38,330 nucleotides of DNA from Myxococcus llanfairpwllgwyngyllgogerychwyrndrobwllllantysiliogogogochensis (GTDB lineage Bacteria; Myxococcota; Myxococcia; Myxococcales; Myxococcaceae): the NCBI RefSeq assembly GCF_006636215.1, contig NZ_VIFM01000090.1:1-38330 (forward strand). Reading direction: 5' to 3'. Made by a program: the position numbers and the translations under genes. The first letter of the stretch is position 1, and every line of letters starts with the position of its first letter. The notes under the pieces are model-generated. The model saw nothing but the letters and a program-made list of their open reading frames with translations. It did no database searches and was not told the origin of the DNA. This document shows positions 37,341 through 38,330 of this stretch, in pieces.

Positions 37341-37694
37341 ATGTCGAACAAGCACAAGCTGCTTGCGAAGAATCGTCGCGTCGTGAAGTCCGTCGAGATT
37401 GATGGCGTCAAGGTCGACATCATCAAACCGACGATGGGGGACCGGCTGCGTCTGATTGAGCAGGCCCGTGCCGCGGGCGAAATGACAGAGAAGAACGAGC
37501 CCACCGGGGACCGTGCCGGTGCGCGCATGCTGGCGCGAATCGCCGTCTGCGTGATTCACGACGCGGAGACGGGACGCCCCATGTTCTCCGTCAGCGACGT
37601 CGACGAACTACTGGACGAGTCGTGGCTGGAGGACTTCGCGACGGACCTCACGGACGTCTTCAACGTCAGCGAAGAGAAGATGCGGGGAAAATAG
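37341..37694 (+). CDS. Tail assembly chaperone (short form, gpG-like)
   Basis: The 117-residue protein (MSNKHKLLAKNRRVVKSVEI ... KPTMGDRLRLIEQARAAGEM, MLARIAVCVIHDAETGRPMF, VSDVDELLDESWLEDFATDL, NVSEEKMRGK) fits lambda G/Gp13-type tail assembly chaperones that coat the tape-measure protein before polymerisation. GGAAGGGAAAGAG lies upstream. Its last codons CGG-GGA-AAA-TAG place a slippery heptamer G_GGA_AAA at 37685-37691 just before the stop, indicating a longer -1 product. It lies directly upstream of the tape measure, as in most siphophages. Confidence 0.82.
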   Translation: MSNKHKLLAKNRRVVKSVEIDGVKVDIIKPTMGDRLRLIEQARAAGEMTEKNEPTGDRAGARMLARIAVCVIHDAETGRPMFSVSDVDELLDESWLEDFATDLTDVFNVSEEKMRGK

Positions 37695-37909
37695 ACAGCG
37701 ACCCCGAAGCGAACCTGCTCTACGGGGTCGCGTCACTCCTGAAACAGCCCCCCGACGTGGTTCGGGCGATGGCTTACGAAGACGTCGTCGGGCTGGTGGC
37801 CTACGCCCGGAAAGAGGCCGAGGAATTGGAGCGCCGCTCTTCCTCGCCAAACACCCCAGGCGCTTCTCCACCAGGACAACAGTCCGTTCGACGTTTGCGT
37901 CGGAGGTGA
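37691..37909 (+). CDS. -1 frameshift extension of the tail assembly chaperone (gpGT-like)
   Basis: From the slippery G_GGA_AAA (37685-37691), the -1 frame reads IDSDPEANLLYGVASLLKQP, then PDVVRAMAYEDVVGLVAYAR, KEAEELERRSSSPN, and ends at 37909. With the 117-residue upstream part this makes a protein of about 189 residues. The fold-like helical content and lack of a start codon support production by ribosomal frameshifting, which is conserved in tail chaperones of long-tailed phages. The 37685-37691 heptamer is a canonical X_XXY_YYZ site. Confidence 0.78.
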   Translation: MDSDPEANLLYGVASLLKQPPDVVRAMAYEDVVGLVAYARKEAEELERRSSSPNTPGASPPGQQSVRRLRRR

Positions 37910-37915
37910 TTCAAC

Positions 37916-38330
37916 ATGGCTGGCGGTGGTCTCAAAGTCGGTGACGTCTATGTCGTTGTGACGGCCGCCGTCGGCGAGTTCACCAAGTCGATGCGGAAGA
38001 TTGTCGCCGACGTCGCCGCCGCCGCCGGCAAGATTGAGCAGCTCGGGAACAAGATTGGAGAGATTGGCGCCATTGTGAGCGCGGGCCTGTATGGGGCGCT
38101 CGCTGCTGCGGCGGCATTCGACTCGTCGGTGACGGAGCGGATGGACCGAATCAAGCTCGTCTTCCAAAACGTCGGCGCGGAGATTGGCAACGCGATTCTG
38201 CCGCACCTGGAGCGCCTCTCAGATGCGTTGGAGCGCGCCTTGGGTTGGTTCCAGCGGTTGGACCCCGCCATGAAGGCCGCGATGGGGAGTTTCCTCTTCT
38301 GGGGCACGGCGGCGGGGCTCGCGGGTGGGG
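37916..38330 (+). CDS. Tape measure protein, 5' part (runs off right edge)
   Basis: An ATG with a near-perfect GGAGGTGAT 6 nt upstream opens MAGGGLKVGDVYVVVTAAVG, then EFTKSMRKIVADVAAAAGKI, then EQLGNKIGEIGAIVSAGLYG, a helical and Ala-rich beginning with short hydrophobic stretches. It is open to the right edge (138 codons), so most of the protein is missing. Tape measures set tail length and assist DNA entry. The position after the chaperone frameshift pair is diagnostic. Confidence 0.85.
   Translation, partial: MAGGGLKVGDVYVVVTAAVGEFTKSMRKIVADVAAAAGKIEQLGNKIGEIGAIVSAGLYGALAAAAAFDSSVTERMDRIKLVFQNVGAEIGNAILPHLERLSDALERALGWFQRLDPAMKAAMGSFLFWGTAAGLAGG

Noticed and set aside
28739-38330. Lysis genes (holin, endolysin) and a CI-type repressor
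   Set aside because: I looked for amidase, muramidase, holin-like membrane and CI/LexA-like proteins within the phage part and found none; they probably lie beyond the right edge.

Overview
The window reads as a high-GC myxobacterial chromosome (Myxococcaceae-like). The basis is high G+C with strong third-position G/C bias, a lipoprotein made of HEAT repeats, a B-box/RDD membrane protein and a large amount of horizontally acquired DNA. The species cannot be fixed from the sequence. About the right 26 kb (from about 12.4 kb to the right edge) is a tailed, HK97-type siphovirus-like prophage. It is entered from its integrase end and runs off the window inside the tape-measure gene.

Left part (1-11.2 kb). 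A partial HEAT-repeat lipoprotein and an RDD protein look like ordinary chromosome. They are followed by a defence-island-like stretch. This holds an unrecognised protein with an HTH-like segment (2566-3339), a 1126-residue STAND/Avs-like ATPase with an N-terminal DUF4297/Cap4-like nuclease domain (3582-6962) flanked by a 28/30-identical direct repeat, a frameshifted remnant, and a two-gene operon. The operon encodes an HNH nuclease fused to an APAZ-like domain and a short catalytically dead-looking prokaryotic Argonaute (8089-10819).

tRNA array (11.2-12.45 kb). Eleven tightly packed tRNA genes lie on the + strand (Tyr, Cys, Phe, Trp, Thr, Ala, Arg, Arg, Met, Val and one aberrant tRNA-like gene). 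Several have shrunken D-arms, which suggests mobile-element tRNAs rather than host ones. The array abuts the convergent phage integrase gene.

Phage early/replication arm (12.45-26.8 kb, leftward). Read in transcription order from the centre: primase-helicase, DNA methyltransferase, Cas4-like nuclease, SF2 helicase, (an oppositely oriented PD-(D/E)XK-like cargo gene), OB-fold-like ssDNA-binding protein, family-A DNA polymerase, a 57-residue protein, RuvC-like resolvase, C5 cytosine methyltransferase, excisionase, integrase. Many genes overlap by 4 nt. Phage structural arm (27.3-38.3 kb, rightward): sigma-70-like factor, zinc-ribbon protein, terminase small and large subunits, portal, prohead protease, capsid, a possible decoration protein, head-tail connectors, tail proteins, a tail-assembly chaperone pair joined by a G_GGA_AAA -1 frameshift site, and the start of the tape measure.

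The most striking unexplained structure is a family of about 36-bp repeats, 12 copies, confined to the phage. All point outward from an AT-rich palindromic centre near 27.09 kb, and nearly all sit exactly between a stop codon and the next start codon. In six copies the box CATTTA/CATCTA ends exactly 6 nt before an ATG or GTG; in three more the distance is 8-9 nt. Two readings fit: promoters giving leaderless mRNAs, possibly used by the sigma-like protein encoded beside them, or translation-start-associated elements. Short ORFs of 7-47 codons lie between neighbouring copies at the centre.
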